Part shown: positions 9,368 through 17,876 of the stretch, piece by piece
Layout: each line of letters begins with the position of its first letter
How positions within the stretch are numbered: the stretch's first letter is position 1
Assembly (NCBI GenBank): GCA_034112085.1
Contig: JAWUWD010000005.1
Span: 1 to 60,295 of the forward strand
Length of the DNA: 60,295 nt
DNA from: JAWUWD01 sp034112085
Lineage (GTDB): Bacteria > Bacteroidota > Bacteroidia > Cytophagales > Cyclobacteriaceae
Reading direction: 5' to 3'
Program-made: the position numbers and the translations under genes
Notes under the pieces: generated by a model
What the model saw: only the letters and a program-made list of their open reading frames with translations
Databases searched by the model: none
Told to the model about the DNA's origin: nothing

Positions 9368-10126
9368 TTAAAACCCTAAACACAAGAACCCTCCATTGAG
9401 CAATGACCCTTTGTTATATGTAAAAGTATCTGTTTCTTGATTGCCTTTGTATATTCTCCCACCAGCGGCTTGTAGGACAGCTTGACCTGCGGCAGTGTCC
9501 CATTCCATAGTAGGACCATGACGATAGTATATGTCAGCCTTGCCTTCTCCCACCATGCAAAATTTGAGAGAACTGCCTACAGAAATACTATCAGTTACTC
9601 CATATTTATTCAAGACAACTTCTTCTTCTGGTGATGCATGTGATTTGCTTCTAACTGCCACACGATCTAAAGAAGAGTTGTTCACTTTTAATATTTCAAT
9701 CTTCTCATGTGACTCTTTGTAACAGGTATTGTCTTCTGTGTAGTACATTACAGCAGTGACTGGCACATATATAAACCCCTGTGTGGGTTTGTTGTTTTCA
9801 ATCAAAGCAATGTTGACTGTGAACTCTCCATTACGATTAATGAACTCTTTAGTGCCATCTAATGGGTCAATGAGCCAATATTTGGTGTAGTGCTTTCGTG
9901 TATCAAAAGGAACGTCTACCCCTTCTTCCGATATTATTGGAATATCTGGCGTTAAGTTGGAAAGTGCCTCCATGATCACATCATGTGAAGCTTGATCTGC
10001 TAGGGTAAGCGGAGAATCATCGGCTTTAAAATTAACAACTTTGGAAAACTCAGCATTATTATATATTTCCATAATAGCCTTTCCAGCTTGTTTGGAAATG
10101 GCTATAAGTTCTTGTGTATTGATCAT
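9368..10126 (-). CDS. cysQ: 3'(2'),5'-bisphosphate nucleotidase CysQ
   Basis: A 252-residue member of the magnesium-dependent, lithium-sensitive phosphatase family. Motifs: DDSPLTLADQASHD near the start, ISEEG at ~65, the metal site WLIDPLDGTKEF near residues 83-94, and EWDTAAGQAVLQAAGG near residue 208, supplying the third Asp. CysQ hydrolyses 3'-phosphoadenosine 5'-phosphate (PAP), the by-product of PAPS use, which would otherwise inhibit sulfotransferases and other enzymes. It overlaps the upstream DUF2061 gene as ATGA and is divergent from cysC-cysD-cysN, so the PAPS-making and PAP-clearing genes are adjacent. Its stop lies three bases from the end of the convergent WecA-like gene. Confidence 0.94.
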   Translation of the reverse strand: MINTQELIAISKQAGKAIMEIYNNAEFSKVVNFKADDSPLTLADQASHDVIMEALSNLTPDIPIISEEGVDVPFDTRKHYTKYWLIDPLDGTKEFINRNGEFTVNIALIENNKPTQGFIYVPVTAVMYYTEDNTCYKESHEKIEILKVNNSSLDRVAVRSKSHASPEEEVVLNKYGVTDSISVGSSLKFCMVGEGKADIYYRHGPTMEWDTAAGQAVLQAAGGRIYKGNQETDTFTYNKGSLLNGGFLCLGF

Positions 10127-10341
10127 TGTTCTTTTTCTGTAATTCCAAACTTAGTTTTATACCATGCACGTTCATGAAGATAGTATAGCGCCATTTTAAT
10201 GAAAAACTCCCACCCACCAACTTTCAAACCTATCATGGGGTCTCCAGAGATGAGCCATGCGAGTATTATGGTCGTTACTGTTGCAGTGATCCGCCAAGTA
10301 AATGTCTTGGCTAGATGTCGTTTTTGAGCTATGTTTTTCAC
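10123..10341 (-). CDS. DUF2061 small membrane protein
   Basis: A 72-residue protein with two hydrophobic segments (TATVTTIILAWLISG and the region around FIKMALYYLHERAW). The pattern KTFTWRITATVTT, a mid GDP turn and the ending LYYLHERAWYK is that of DUF2061, a family of small membrane proteins whose role is unknown and which is often next to, or fused to, sulfate-activation genes. Here it is translationally coupled to cysQ (ATGA overlap at 10123-10126) and divergent from cysC, which repeats that association. A role in sulfate activation or transport is only an inference from the neighbourhood. Confidence 0.85.
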   Translation of the reverse strand: MKNIAQKRHLAKTFTWRITATVTTIILAWLISGDPMIGLKVGGWEFFIKMALYYLHERAWYKTKFGITEKEQ

Positions 10342-10449
10342 TAAAATGTATTTGATAAATTGATCGGTAAAAGTAGTTATTATATTGAAAAACCTAATGC
10401 ATTATTATATATGTGTGTTAATTTTGGCAGTTAAAGACTAATGTGCTAA

Positions 10450-11046
10450 ATGGAGAATATTCACCCTATTTTTGAGAATACCTTGAGTCCCAAAGATAAG
10501 TCCGATCAAGTCGGCCAAGAAGGTCTTGTTATTTGGATGGTAGGACTATCCGGTTCTGGTAAAAGCACATTGGCTACAGGTCTTGAGAATAAACTTCATG
10601 AATTGGGATATCACACGATGCTTTTGGATGGTGACAATCTCAGAACAGGGATCAATAATAACTTAGGCTTTTCAGAAGAAGATCGCAGGGAAAACATCAG
10701 GAGAAGTGCAGAAGTCTCCAAGTTGTTTGCCAATAATGCAACAGTTACCATATGTTCGTTAATCAGTCCAACGGATGAGGTGAGGCAAAATGCTAGAGAT
10801 ATTATTGGCGAAAAGTATTTTGAAGTGTTTATCAATTGCCCTTTGGAAGTTTGTGAGCAGAGAGATGTTAAAGGACTTTATGCCAAAGCACGTAGAGGGG
10901 AAATAAAGAATTTCACTGGAATAGATTCCCCATTTGAAAATCCTGTGAACCCTAACGTAGAAGTGAGAACGGATCAATTGTCACTTGAGGATTCTTTAGA
11001 TATACTGATCAAAGAAATAATACCAAGAATTGAATTAAAATATTAA
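10450..11046 (+). CDS. cysC: Adenylylsulfate kinase CysC
   Basis: A 198-residue APS kinase, which phosphorylates adenosine 5'-phosphosulfate to PAPS. The P-loop GLSGSGKST starts near residue 33, followed by LLDGDNLRTGINNNLGFS (the DGDN/R APS-binding region) and RRENIRRSAEVSKLF, then TVTICSLISP and FINCPLEVCEQRDVKGLY, all standard for the family. The length matches single-domain CysC. The stop is one base away from the start of cysD, so cysC-cysD-cysN should form one operon. A CysC means PAPS, not only APS, is wanted, for sulfotransferase use or PAPS reduction; neither enzyme is in this window. Confidence 0.96.
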   Translation: MENIHPIFENTLSPKDKSDQVGQEGLVIWMVGLSGSGKSTLATGLENKLHELGYHTMLLDGDNLRTGINNNLGFSEEDRRENIRRSAEVSKLFANNATVTICSLISPTDEVRQNARDIIGEKYFEVFINCPLEVCEQRDVKGLYAKARRGEIKNFTGIDSPFENPVNPNVEVRTDQLSLEDSLDILIKEIIPRIELKY

Positions 11047-11047
11047 T

Positions 11048-11953
11048 ATGGCTTCATATAATTTATCACATTTAGAGCAACTTGAGTCAGAAGCTATTTA
11101 CATATTCCGTGAAGTAGCTGCTCAGTTTGAAAAACCAGTAATCCTATTTTCAGGGGGGAAGGATTCTATCACAATGGTGCATTTGGCACGTAAGGCATTT
11201 TGGCCTGCAAAAATTCCATTTCAATTATTGCATATTGATACCGGACACAACTTTCCCGAAGCATTGGAATTCAGAGATAACCTTGCAGAAATATATAAAG
11301 TGAAATTGGATGTAGGTCTAGTGCAAGACTCCATTGATCGCGGGACGGCACAGGAGGAAAAGGGGGCAAATCCAAGTCGTAATTCTCTGCAGTCAATTAC
11401 ACTTTTGGAAAAACTTGAAGAAGGACAATATGATGCTGCATTTGGTGGGGGGCGAAGGGATGAAGAAAAGGCAAGAGCCAAAGAAAGATTCTTTTCTCAC
11501 CGAGATGAATTTGGACAATGGGATCCTAAAAATCAAAGACCTGAGCTTTGGAATCTTTACAATGGGAAGAAGGCAGTAGGAGAATCATTCAGAATATTCC
11601 CAATTAGTAATTGGACTGAGATGGATGTATGGCAATATATAAAGAAAGAAAAAGTAGACCTTCCAAGCATTTATTTTTCTCACAAGCGTAATGTAGTTAA
11701 TCGCGGAGGTGTCTGGGTTGCTGACTCCCCATACAATACACTGTTAGAAGGAGAAAAGTATGAAAATAAAGTGATACGCTATAGAACCCTTGGCTGTATG
11801 ACGATCACAGGGGCGATTGAATCTGAAGCGGATGATTTGGATAAGATTATTGATGAAGTAGCTGCCGCTCGTCAAACTGAAAGAGGAAATAGAGCTGATG
11901 ATAAACGCTCAGAGGCAGCTATGGAAGACAGAAAGAAACAAGGGTACTTTTAG
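11048..11953 (+). CDS. cysD: Sulfate adenylyltransferase subunit 2 CysD
   Basis: The 301-residue small subunit of ATP sulfurylase, which adenylates sulfate to APS. The PP-loop motif FSGGKDSITMVHLARKAF lies near residue 34, followed by LLHIDTGHNFPE, AAFGGGRRDEEKARAKER and the C-terminal YRTLGCMTITGAIESEA, all hallmarks of CysD rather than PAPS reductase. It works as a heterodimer with the GTPase CysN, encoded 36 bases downstream. The start directly follows cysC. Nothing is odd about it. Confidence 0.97.
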   Translation: MASYNLSHLEQLESEAIYIFREVAAQFEKPVILFSGGKDSITMVHLARKAFWPAKIPFQLLHIDTGHNFPEALEFRDNLAEIYKVKLDVGLVQDSIDRGTAQEEKGANPSRNSLQSITLLEKLEEGQYDAAFGGGRRDEEKARAKERFFSHRDEFGQWDPKNQRPELWNLYNGKKAVGESFRIFPISNWTEMDVWQYIKKEKVDLPSIYFSHKRNVVNRGGVWVADSPYNTLLEGEKYENKVIRYRTLGCMTITGAIESEADDLDKIIDEVAAARQTERGNRADDKRSEAAMEDRKKQGYF

Positions 11954-11989
11954 GTCTCTTGATTTATTAAAAGGCAATAATAATTAGAT

Positions 11990-13261
11990 ATGAGTAATAA
12001 TAACAGTGGTTATCTGGATATGGATCTTTTAAGATTCACCACAGCAGGAAGTGTAGATGATGGAAAGAGTACTTTGATTGGTAGGCTGATGTATGATACC
12101 AAGTCAATATTCGAAGACCAAATAGAAGCCATAGAAAAGTCCAGTGAGAATAGAGGAGATGAGCACGTGAATCTTGCGCTTTTGACAGATGGGCTAAGGG
12201 CTGAACGGGAACAAGGGATTACCATAGATGTGGCTTATCGTTACTTTGCGACTCCAAAACGAAAATTTATAATAGCAGATACTCCTGGCCATATTCAATA
12301 CACAAGAAATATGGTGACAGGAGCCTCTAATGCCAATCTTGCGATCATATTGATCGATGCTAGAAAGGGAGTTATAGAGCAAACAAAACGCCATTCGTTC
12401 ATTGCTTCATTACTTCAAATTAAGCATATCATTGTATGTGTCAATAAAATGGATCTAGTAGATCACTCTGAAGAGGTCTTCGAAAGTGTTAAAGAAGATT
12501 TTTTAAGTTTTGAGGCTAAATTGGCAATCCCAGATATCAGATTTATCCCTATCTCCGCACTCAATGGAGACAATGTGGTAGACAAGTCCAAGCATATGGA
12601 TTGGTACGAAGGACCTTCCCTGTTGTGGACTCTTGAGAACGTGCAAATTGCTTCAGATCGTAACTTGATAGATAGTAGATTTCCAATACAATGGGTGATA
12701 CGACCCCAATCTGATAAATATCATGATTTTAGAGGATACGCTGGATTGGTGAGTGGAGGAGTCATGCGTAAAGGGGAGGAAGTGGTTGTTCTGCCATCTG
12801 GATTTACTACTAAAATCAAGTCAATAGAAACGATGAACGGACAATTGGATGAGGCTTTTCCTCCAATGTCCGTAACTATGACTCTTGAAGATGAGATAGA
12901 TATTAGTAGAGGAGATATGCTGGCTAAACCCAATAATCAGCCACAAGTGAGTCAGGATATTGATATGATGATTTGTTGGCTGAATACTAATGCATTGAAG
13001 CTTGGGGGAAAATACATCATCAAGCACACTACCAATGAAGCTAAGTGCATCATTAAGGATATCCGTTACAAAGTGAATATCAATACTCTAGAGAAGTCAG
13101 AAAATGATAAAACTATAGGAGTTAATGATATAGGAAGAATATTGATTAAGACGGCTAAACCATTATTTTTTGATTCATATAGAAAAAATAGAAATACTGG
13201 TTCTGTAATCATCATTGATGAGTTCTCACATGAGACGGTAGCTGCAGGAATGATTATTTAA
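11990..13261 (+). CDS. cysN: Sulfate adenylyltransferase subunit 1 CysN (GTPase)
   Basis: A 423-residue EF-Tu-like GTPase subunit of ATP sulfurylase, whose GTP hydrolysis drives APS formation. GTP-binding motifs: GSVDDGKST (G1, about residue 20), GITIDVAYRYF (switch I region), DTPGH (G3, about residue 97) and NKMDL (G4, about residue 152), then SALNGDN (G5). Domain II follows with IRPQSDKYHDFRGYAG. The length corresponds to CysN alone, with no fused CysC domain, agreeing with the separate cysC upstream. It is followed seven bases later by pheS, which may be read from the same message. Confidence 0.96.
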   Translation: MSNNNSGYLDMDLLRFTTAGSVDDGKSTLIGRLMYDTKSIFEDQIEAIEKSSENRGDEHVNLALLTDGLRAEREQGITIDVAYRYFATPKRKFIIADTPGHIQYTRNMVTGASNANLAIILIDARKGVIEQTKRHSFIASLLQIKHIIVCVNKMDLVDHSEEVFESVKEDFLSFEAKLAIPDIRFIPISALNGDNVVDKSKHMDWYEGPSLLWTLENVQIASDRNLIDSRFPIQWVIRPQSDKYHDFRGYAGLVSGGVMRKGEEVVVLPSGFTTKIKSIETMNGQLDEAFPPMSVTMTLEDEIDISRGDMLAKPNNQPQVSQDIDMMICWLNTNALKLGGKYIIKHTTNEAKCIIKDIRYKVNINTLEKSENDKTIGVNDIGRILIKTAKPLFFDSYRKNRNTGSVIIIDEFSHETVAAGMII

Positions 13262-13268
13262 TACCATT

Positions 13269-14288
13269 ATGCTAAACAAAGTAGAAGAAATAAAGCAAGC
13301 ATTAAAAGCTGTGACTGCCAAGTCTCAAGAAGAGTTGGAACAGTTTCGGATGCAATATATCAGCAAAAAAAGCATTGTTAATGACCTTTTTGGCAAGTTC
13401 AAAGATGTTCCCAATGATCAAAAAAAGGAATTTGGGGCTAAACTCAATGAATTAAAACAGGCTGTACAGGAGAAATTCAAGGTATTGATTGCTGAACTAG
13501 AAGATACTTCTACAAGTACTGATACTTCAGGGCTTGATATGACGTTGCCCTCGCTTGGGAGTATAGGGAGTATTCATCCACTAACTGCGACTAGAAACCG
13601 GATAGTAGAGATTTTTGAGCGAATTGGATTCAATGTGTCTGAGGGTCCTGAGATAGAAGATGACTTTCATAACTTCACAGCTCTGAACTTCCCTGAGAAT
13701 CATCCAGCAAGAGACATGCAGGATACGTTTTTTGTAGAGAAGAATCCTGATATAGCATTGAGAACACACACTTCGTCCGTTCAGGTCCGAGTAATGGAAG
13801 GGCAAGAGCCACCAATACGTACATTGTCTCCAGGAAGAGTCTTCAGAAACGAGGCCATTTCTGCAAGAGCTCACTGTATATTTCACCAAGTAGAAGGTCT
13901 GTATGTAGATACTGATGTTAGCTTCGCAGATTTGAAGCAAACGATCTACCACTTTGCCAAGGAAATGTTCGGTAAGGATACTAAGATTAGGTTCAGACCT
14001 TCATACTTTCCATTTACAGAGCCAAGTGCAGAGATAGATATATCCTGTAATATATGTAAAGGTAAAGGCTGCAACATCTGTAAATACTCTGGATGGGTAG
14101 AGATAGCTGGATCTGGAATGGTTGACCCGAATGTTTTGGAGAACTGTGGGATAGATTCTGAGAAATATACAGGATTTGCTTTCGGAATGGGAATTGAGAG
14201 AATTGCCATGCTAAAATATCAAATCAATGACCTAAGGCTTTTCACTGAGAATGACATTAGATTTTTGAAACAATTCAGCACTTTGTAA
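13269..14288 (+). CDS. pheS: Phenylalanine-tRNA ligase alpha subunit
   Basis: A 339-residue class II aminoacyl-tRNA synthetase alpha chain. The N-terminal coiled coil (residues 1-80) is the tRNA-binding arm; the catalytic core has HPLTATRNRIVEIFERIGF, motif 2 in PGRVFRNEAISARAHCIFHQ near residue 187 and motif 3 in GFAFGMGIERIAMLKY near residue 305. The segment with CNICKGKGCNICKYSGW near residue 258 is a Cys-rich insert that is normal for this subunit in Bacteroidota and some other phyla. pheT is not in the window, so the two subunit genes are not adjacent here. Essential, housekeeping gene. Confidence 0.97.
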   Translation: MLNKVEEIKQALKAVTAKSQEELEQFRMQYISKKSIVNDLFGKFKDVPNDQKKEFGAKLNELKQAVQEKFKVLIAELEDTSTSTDTSGLDMTLPSLGSIGSIHPLTATRNRIVEIFERIGFNVSEGPEIEDDFHNFTALNFPENHPARDMQDTFFVEKNPDIALRTHTSSVQVRVMEGQEPPIRTLSPGRVFRNEAISARAHCIFHQVEGLYVDTDVSFADLKQTIYHFAKEMFGKDTKIRFRPSYFPFTEPSAEIDISCNICKGKGCNICKYSGWVEIAGSGMVDPNVLENCGIDSEKYTGFAFGMGIERIAMLKYQINDLRLFTENDIRFLKQFSTL

Positions 14289-14289
14289 T

Positions 14290-15144
14290 ATGGAGATTGG
14301 AGATATCAAAACAATAGCGGTAGTAGGAGCGGGTACTATGGGGCTTGGTATTACTCAAATATCTGCGATGGCAGGATATCAAACAATTTTGTTTGATATC
14401 GATGAACAGATGCTGACAAAAGCTATTCAGATTATTACTAAGAACCTTGAAAAAGGAATTGAAAAGGGAAAGGTGACAGTTGAGCAGAAGGAAGCGGCAC
14501 TTCATAGAATCTCTACAGTAAGTATTCTTGATGAAGTAGTGGCAGATGTAGTCATAGAAGCAATTGTAGAAAATCTTGATATCAAACAGAAGGTTTTTAC
14601 TACTCTAGAAAAAGTTAATAGTAAGAAATCAATTCTTGCGAGTAATACATCATCAATACCAATTACACAAATAGCTGCTCAATTGGATCATCCAGAAAGG
14701 TTCATAGGAATGCATTTTTTCAATCCTGCACACATTATGAAGTTGGTAGAAGTAATCTCTGGCGTAGGTACTGCTCCAGAGGTGGCTAATACAATCCAGG
14801 AATTGGCAACTAAACTCGGTAAAGTGCCCGTTATGGCGAAAGATGCGCCTGGATTCATTGTCAATCGTGTAGCGAGACATTACTACCTCGAAGGGTTAAA
14901 ATTACTAGAAGAAGGTGTTGCAGATGTGGATACAATCGATCAACTGATGCAAGGGTCTGGGTTCAAAATGGGACCATTTCAATTGATGGACTTGATAGGA
15001 GTGGATACCAATTTCTCAGTAACTACTTCCATGTTTGATGCTTTCTATAAAGATCCTAAGTTTAGACCAAATCGTATACAACAGCAAAAGGTAGATGCTG
15101 GACATCATGGAAGAAAATCTGGACAAGGGTTTTACTCTTATTAA
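14290..15144 (+). CDS. 3-hydroxyacyl-CoA (3-hydroxybutyryl-CoA) dehydrogenase
   Basis: A 284-residue NAD-dependent dehydrogenase that oxidises 3-hydroxyacyl-CoA. The Rossmann loop GAGTMGLGI lies near residues 13-21, the acidic end of strand 2 is FDID, the catalytic His is in GMHFFNPAHIMKLVEV near residue 140, with ASNTSSIPIT before it, and DAPGFIVNRV leads into the helical dimerisation domain. Length matches the stand-alone Hbd/PaaH type rather than the fused FadB type. It begins one base after pheS, so it is probably cotranscribed although unrelated. Likely roles are butyrate or phenylacetate-type beta-oxidation; which one cannot be told. Confidence 0.93.
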   Translation: MEIGDIKTIAVVGAGTMGLGITQISAMAGYQTILFDIDEQMLTKAIQIITKNLEKGIEKGKVTVEQKEAALHRISTVSILDEVVADVVIEAIVENLDIKQKVFTTLEKVNSKKSILASNTSSIPITQIAAQLDHPERFIGMHFFNPAHIMKLVEVISGVGTAPEVANTIQELATKLGKVPVMAKDAPGFIVNRVARHYYLEGLKLLEEGVADVDTIDQLMQGSGFKMGPFQLMDLIGVDTNFSVTTSMFDAFYKDPKFRPNRIQQQKVDAGHHGRKSGQGFYSY

Positions 15145-15234
15145 TAGTTTGGTTCGGCTAAAATAAGTTATGTCTTGGGTACCTTTTCTACAATGAAATG
15201 TTTTGTCTTAGAATTAGCCTTTCAATAAAAAGCA

Positions 15235-15690
15235 ATGAAGCTTATTTTTTCTACACTTTTTAATCTAGTATTTATTTTCATTGTAATTGTTGGCATCGGA
15301 TGTGACAACGAACGAATTGATTCACAAATTCCATTTACGTCATTTCCTGATATTATAATCAACCTTAAATCACAACAATACCTAGCTCTGCAAAATCCAT
15401 TAGGTCATGTCTTAATTGATGGGGGGCTAAAAGGTATCATTATCTATCGATCGGGAATAGGAGATCCATATCTTGCTTATGAACGCAATTGCTCTTATCA
15501 GCCGTTGGACAATCGGGCTATTGTAGAGGTAGCCCTGAGTGGCCTGTCCATGCAAGACCTATCATGTAGTTCTACTTTTGGATTTGCTCAAGGATTTCCT
15601 TCAGGAGGCCCAGCCCAGAGTCCATTAAGAATGTACCGAACCATACTAAATGGGGATATATTGACGATCACTGATGAGCCGTTGAATTAG
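15235..15690 (+). CDS. Small lipoprotein with a degenerate Rieske-like domain
   Basis: A 151-residue secreted lipoprotein: a hydrophobic signal ends in IVGIGCDNE, a lipobox-like site with Cys near residue 23. The mature part has a beta-rich pattern typical of Rieske-type folds in Cytophagales: KGIIIYRSG, then AYERNCSYQP where the first ligand pair C-x-H would sit, then DLSCSSTFGFAQG where the second pair C-x2-H would sit, and SPLRMYRTILNGDILTIT, which is the usual Rieske C-terminal strand. The two Cys positions remain but both His are replaced (Tyr in the first pair, Thr in the second), so it should not bind a normal Rieske cluster. Function unknown. The 90 bases upstream hold no other gene. 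Confidence 0.7.
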   Translation: MKLIFSTLFNLVFIFIVIVGIGCDNERIDSQIPFTSFPDIIINLKSQQYLALQNPLGHVLIDGGLKGIIIYRSGIGDPYLAYERNCSYQPLDNRAIVEVALSGLSMQDLSCSSTFGFAQGFPSGGPAQSPLRMYRTILNGDILTITDEPLN

Positions 15691-15803
15691 CCACCTATTA
15701 CATTATTTTTATTATAATTAGTTGAACTTATTGAATATTTTAGTGTAATTAATTAAGATTATTATATCTTATAATTTATTGTTTGTTTCTAATTACAAAC
15801 AGG

Positions 15804-16416
15804 ATGTTTTACCGACAAGTTCTAAGAATAATACCAGGATGAGTAGTTGTATTTTGCTTAGTATTGGGCTGCAGTACTCCGGAAGCCAAAGACGGCACAA
15901 ACGCTTTAGTCGAGGCTAAGTTTAAAGTGAATGAAGATCTTATTTCTGATAACCCACGTGTACATAGTAGCCTGCAGACCACTGGGTTGGACATCTATGA
16001 AACTATCAAATGATGGTGAATTGGCTTCTTTATTAATCAATCAACTAGAAAATAAGGTAATAAGCATTGAGGGGTTCATGGGGATGAGCAGGACTCTTCC
16101 TTTATGATAATTAAAGATGTAACTGGGTTGGACTAATTAATAATTGATAGTTTAAAATTGCATTTTGATCTGTTGCTAAATAAAGAAAAGTATTGGAATG
16201 ATATTCAGTATAAGCAATTCAGCCATGATTGTTTTGAGATAGATAAGTATGTTTTACAAAAAAAATGATTTTGTACTTTTCAAACTTATCGGTAGCTCCT
16301 TTAATGAAACATTAAACCCTGCTGTTTTTGAAATATTATTTTTGCTTAAACGAGAGCTAGTGGGTACTAAAATTAAGTCAATAGAGTCCTCTATAGGATC
16401 ATTAAAATGCATATAA
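15804..16416 (+). pseudogene. Decayed lipoprotein gene (stops and frameshifts)
   Basis: No open frame covers this stretch, but coding-like text can be followed through three frames. ATG 15804 gives MFYRQVLRIIPG, then TGA at 15840, then in the same frame VVVFCLVLGCSTPEAK, which is a signal peptide with lipobox LGC. That frame runs as SLQTTGLDIYETIK to a TGA near 16011. The neighbouring frame continues with SNDGELASLLINQLENK, the next with FMIIKDVTGLD, a stop, then LIIDSLKLHFDLLLNK and KYWNDIQYKQFSHDCF, and finally ATG 16249 in a further frame gives DFVLFKLIGSSFNETLN to TAA 16414. Together they resemble a lipoprotein of about 200 residues that has been inactivated. The original family is not recognised. 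Confidence 0.55.
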
Positions 16417-16432
16417 ATTAAAAAAAAAGATT

Positions 16433-16725
16433 ATGAAGAAAGTCAAAGTATTATCGTTAGTGTTAGCCGTATCACTGGCTATGTTATCATGTTCACATTT
16501 ACACATACAGTAGGTTCAGGAGCGCAGGGTTCAGAGACTGTTAAAGAAGGTAAATGGTTTGCACTATGGGGACTTGTACCAATTAGTGAGCCTGACTCAA
16601 AGCAAATGGCAGACGGAGCAGAAAATTATACTGTAACAACAACTCATACATTTGGAGATCAGTTAATTTCTATTTTCACGAACATAGTGACTATTAGCAA
16701 AACGACTGTTCAGGTAACAAAGTAA
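16433..16725 (+). pseudogene. Bor-family lipoprotein gene with a frameshift after the lipobox
   Basis: ATG 16433 encodes a clean signal peptide MKKVKVLSLVLAVSLAMLSC with a lipobox Cys, but the frame closes at TAG six residues later. A second frame, open from 16489 to 16725, encodes the mature domain: FTHTVGSGAQGSE, FALWGLVPISEPDSKQMADG and TTTHTFGDQL, ending TTVQVTK. These are the conserved blocks of Bor/Iss-type outer-membrane lipoproteins. Joining the parts needs one extra base around 16490-16493, so one base appears to have been lost. This may be true decay, as in the broken gene just upstream, or a base error in the assembly. No slippery heptamer is visible that would suggest programmed frameshifting. 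Confidence 0.7.
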
Positions 16726-16760
16726 AACAGAATATCCTATAGAACATATTGACCTAAAAT

Positions 16761-16790
16761 GGCTGCTCCATTATTGAGTAGCCTTTTTTT
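16761..16790 (+). terminator. Rho-independent terminator
   Basis: GGCTGCTC (16761-16768) pairs with GAGTAGCC (16776-16783), an 8-bp stem with one G-U pair and a 7-base loop, followed directly by seven T. It would end transcription coming from the Bor-type gene. The T run overlaps the stop codon of the convergent moxR-like gene. Confidence 0.85.
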
Positions 16791-17754
16791 ACATCAATTC
16801 TTCAATAATTCGGTCTATTGAGTAACCCTCGGCCTCAGCCTTAAAACTACGCACAATGCGGTGACGCAATACGGGTTTTGCAATCGCTTTCACATCTTCT
16901 ATATCAGGAGAATATTTACCATTGAATATAGCATTGCATTTTGCACCTAGTACGAGGTATTGAGAGGCTCGTGGTCCTGCTCCCCACTCTAAGTAATCAT
17001 TAGATATTTTAGGAGAATCTGGAAGATTTGGTCGTGTCTTGTGAACAAGACTTACCGCATACTCTACAACATTGTCAGCAATAGGAACCTTACGCACCAA
17101 CTCCTGAAATGCTGTGATGTCGACACCGGAAAGTAGCTTGTTGACGGTTTGTTTTACATCACTTGTTGTGTTTTTTACTATATCTACTTCGTTTTGGTAG
17201 GAAGGATAATCCAATTTAATATTGAACATAAATCTATCCAATTGTGCCTCGGGAAGAGGATAAGTTCCTTCTTGTTCTATAGGGTTTTGCGTAGCTAATA
17301 CGAAAAATGGCTTGTCTAGCTGATAGTCTTCACCAGCAATTGTCACTTTATACTCTTGCATTGCCTCTAGTAAAGCTGCTTGTGTTTTTGGGGGAGTACG
17401 ATTGATCTCATCAGCTAAGATGATATTGGAAAATATTGGCCCTTTGATGAATTTAAAATTTCGATCTTTATCCAATGTCTCAGCGCCTAAAATATCTGAT
17501 GGCATCAAGTCAGGAGTAAATTGAATCCTGTTAAAACCTAAGTCCATTACTGAAGCTAATGTTTGTATCAATAAAGTCTTTGCTAAACCAGGGACACCAA
17601 CTAATAGACAGTGTCCTTGACAAAATACTGATGTCAATAATAATCGAACCACATCATCTTGACCAATAATAACCTTTGATATTTCAGTTTTCAGATCTTG
17701 ATAGGTAGTGTTTAGTCCGTCTGCCGCTTCTACGTCTGTAGCAAATTTTGTCAT
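16789..17754 (-). CDS. MoxR-family AAA+ ATPase
   Basis: A 321-residue AAA+ ATPase. The Walker A variant GVPGLAKT near residue 57, Walker B ILADEINRTPPKTQAALLEAMQE near residues 110-130 (key residues DEIN), sensor 1 FVLATQNPIEQEGTYPLPEAQLDRF and sensor 2 region GAGPRASQYLVLGAK define the MoxR family. MoxR proteins act as chaperones that activate or assemble partner complexes, commonly with von Willebrand A and DUF58 proteins; none of those partners is present here. It lies 122 bases downstream of the SurA-type gene at 17877 in the same direction, so it may be the end of that transcription unit. Cytoplasmic; client unknown. Confidence 0.95.
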   Translation of the reverse strand: MTKFATDVEAADGLNTTYQDLKTEISKVIIGQDDVVRLLLTSVFCQGHCLLVGVPGLAKTLLIQTLASVMDLGFNRIQFTPDLMPSDILGAETLDKDRNFKFIKGPIFSNIILADEINRTPPKTQAALLEAMQEYKVTIAGEDYQLDKPFFVLATQNPIEQEGTYPLPEAQLDRFMFNIKLDYPSYQNEVDIVKNTTSDVKQTVNKLLSGVDITAFQELVRKVPIADNVVEYAVSLVHKTRPNLPDSPKISNDYLEWGAGPRASQYLVLGAKCNAIFNGKYSPDIEDVKAIAKPVLRHRIVRSFKAEAEGYSIDRIIEELM

Positions 17755-17876
17755 TATAGTCAGTATTAAATATTTATTTCCTTAAACTTAGCTCAATCGA
17801 AAGAGCGATTGGCTTGAAGTATTCTCGATAATCATAAAGAAATAAAATATTTCTTCACTTACCAACTTAAAATTGA

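Noticed and set aside
13581..13952. 123-residue reading frame on the - strand
   Set aside because: It is fully antisense to pheS, whose motifs are all intact; no family resemblance.
16485..16500. Programmed -1 frameshifting in the Bor-type gene
   Set aside because: No slippery X-XXY-YYZ heptamer or downstream stem is seen at the junction.
16489..16725. Reading the Bor-type mature region as a complete gene from ATG 16489
   Set aside because: It would have no signal peptide or lipobox, while both are present just upstream in another frame; a frameshifted gene is the better explanation.
16789..17754. A MoxR-vWA-BatA type operon
   Set aside because: Only the MoxR ATPase is present; no DUF58 or vWA gene lies beside it.
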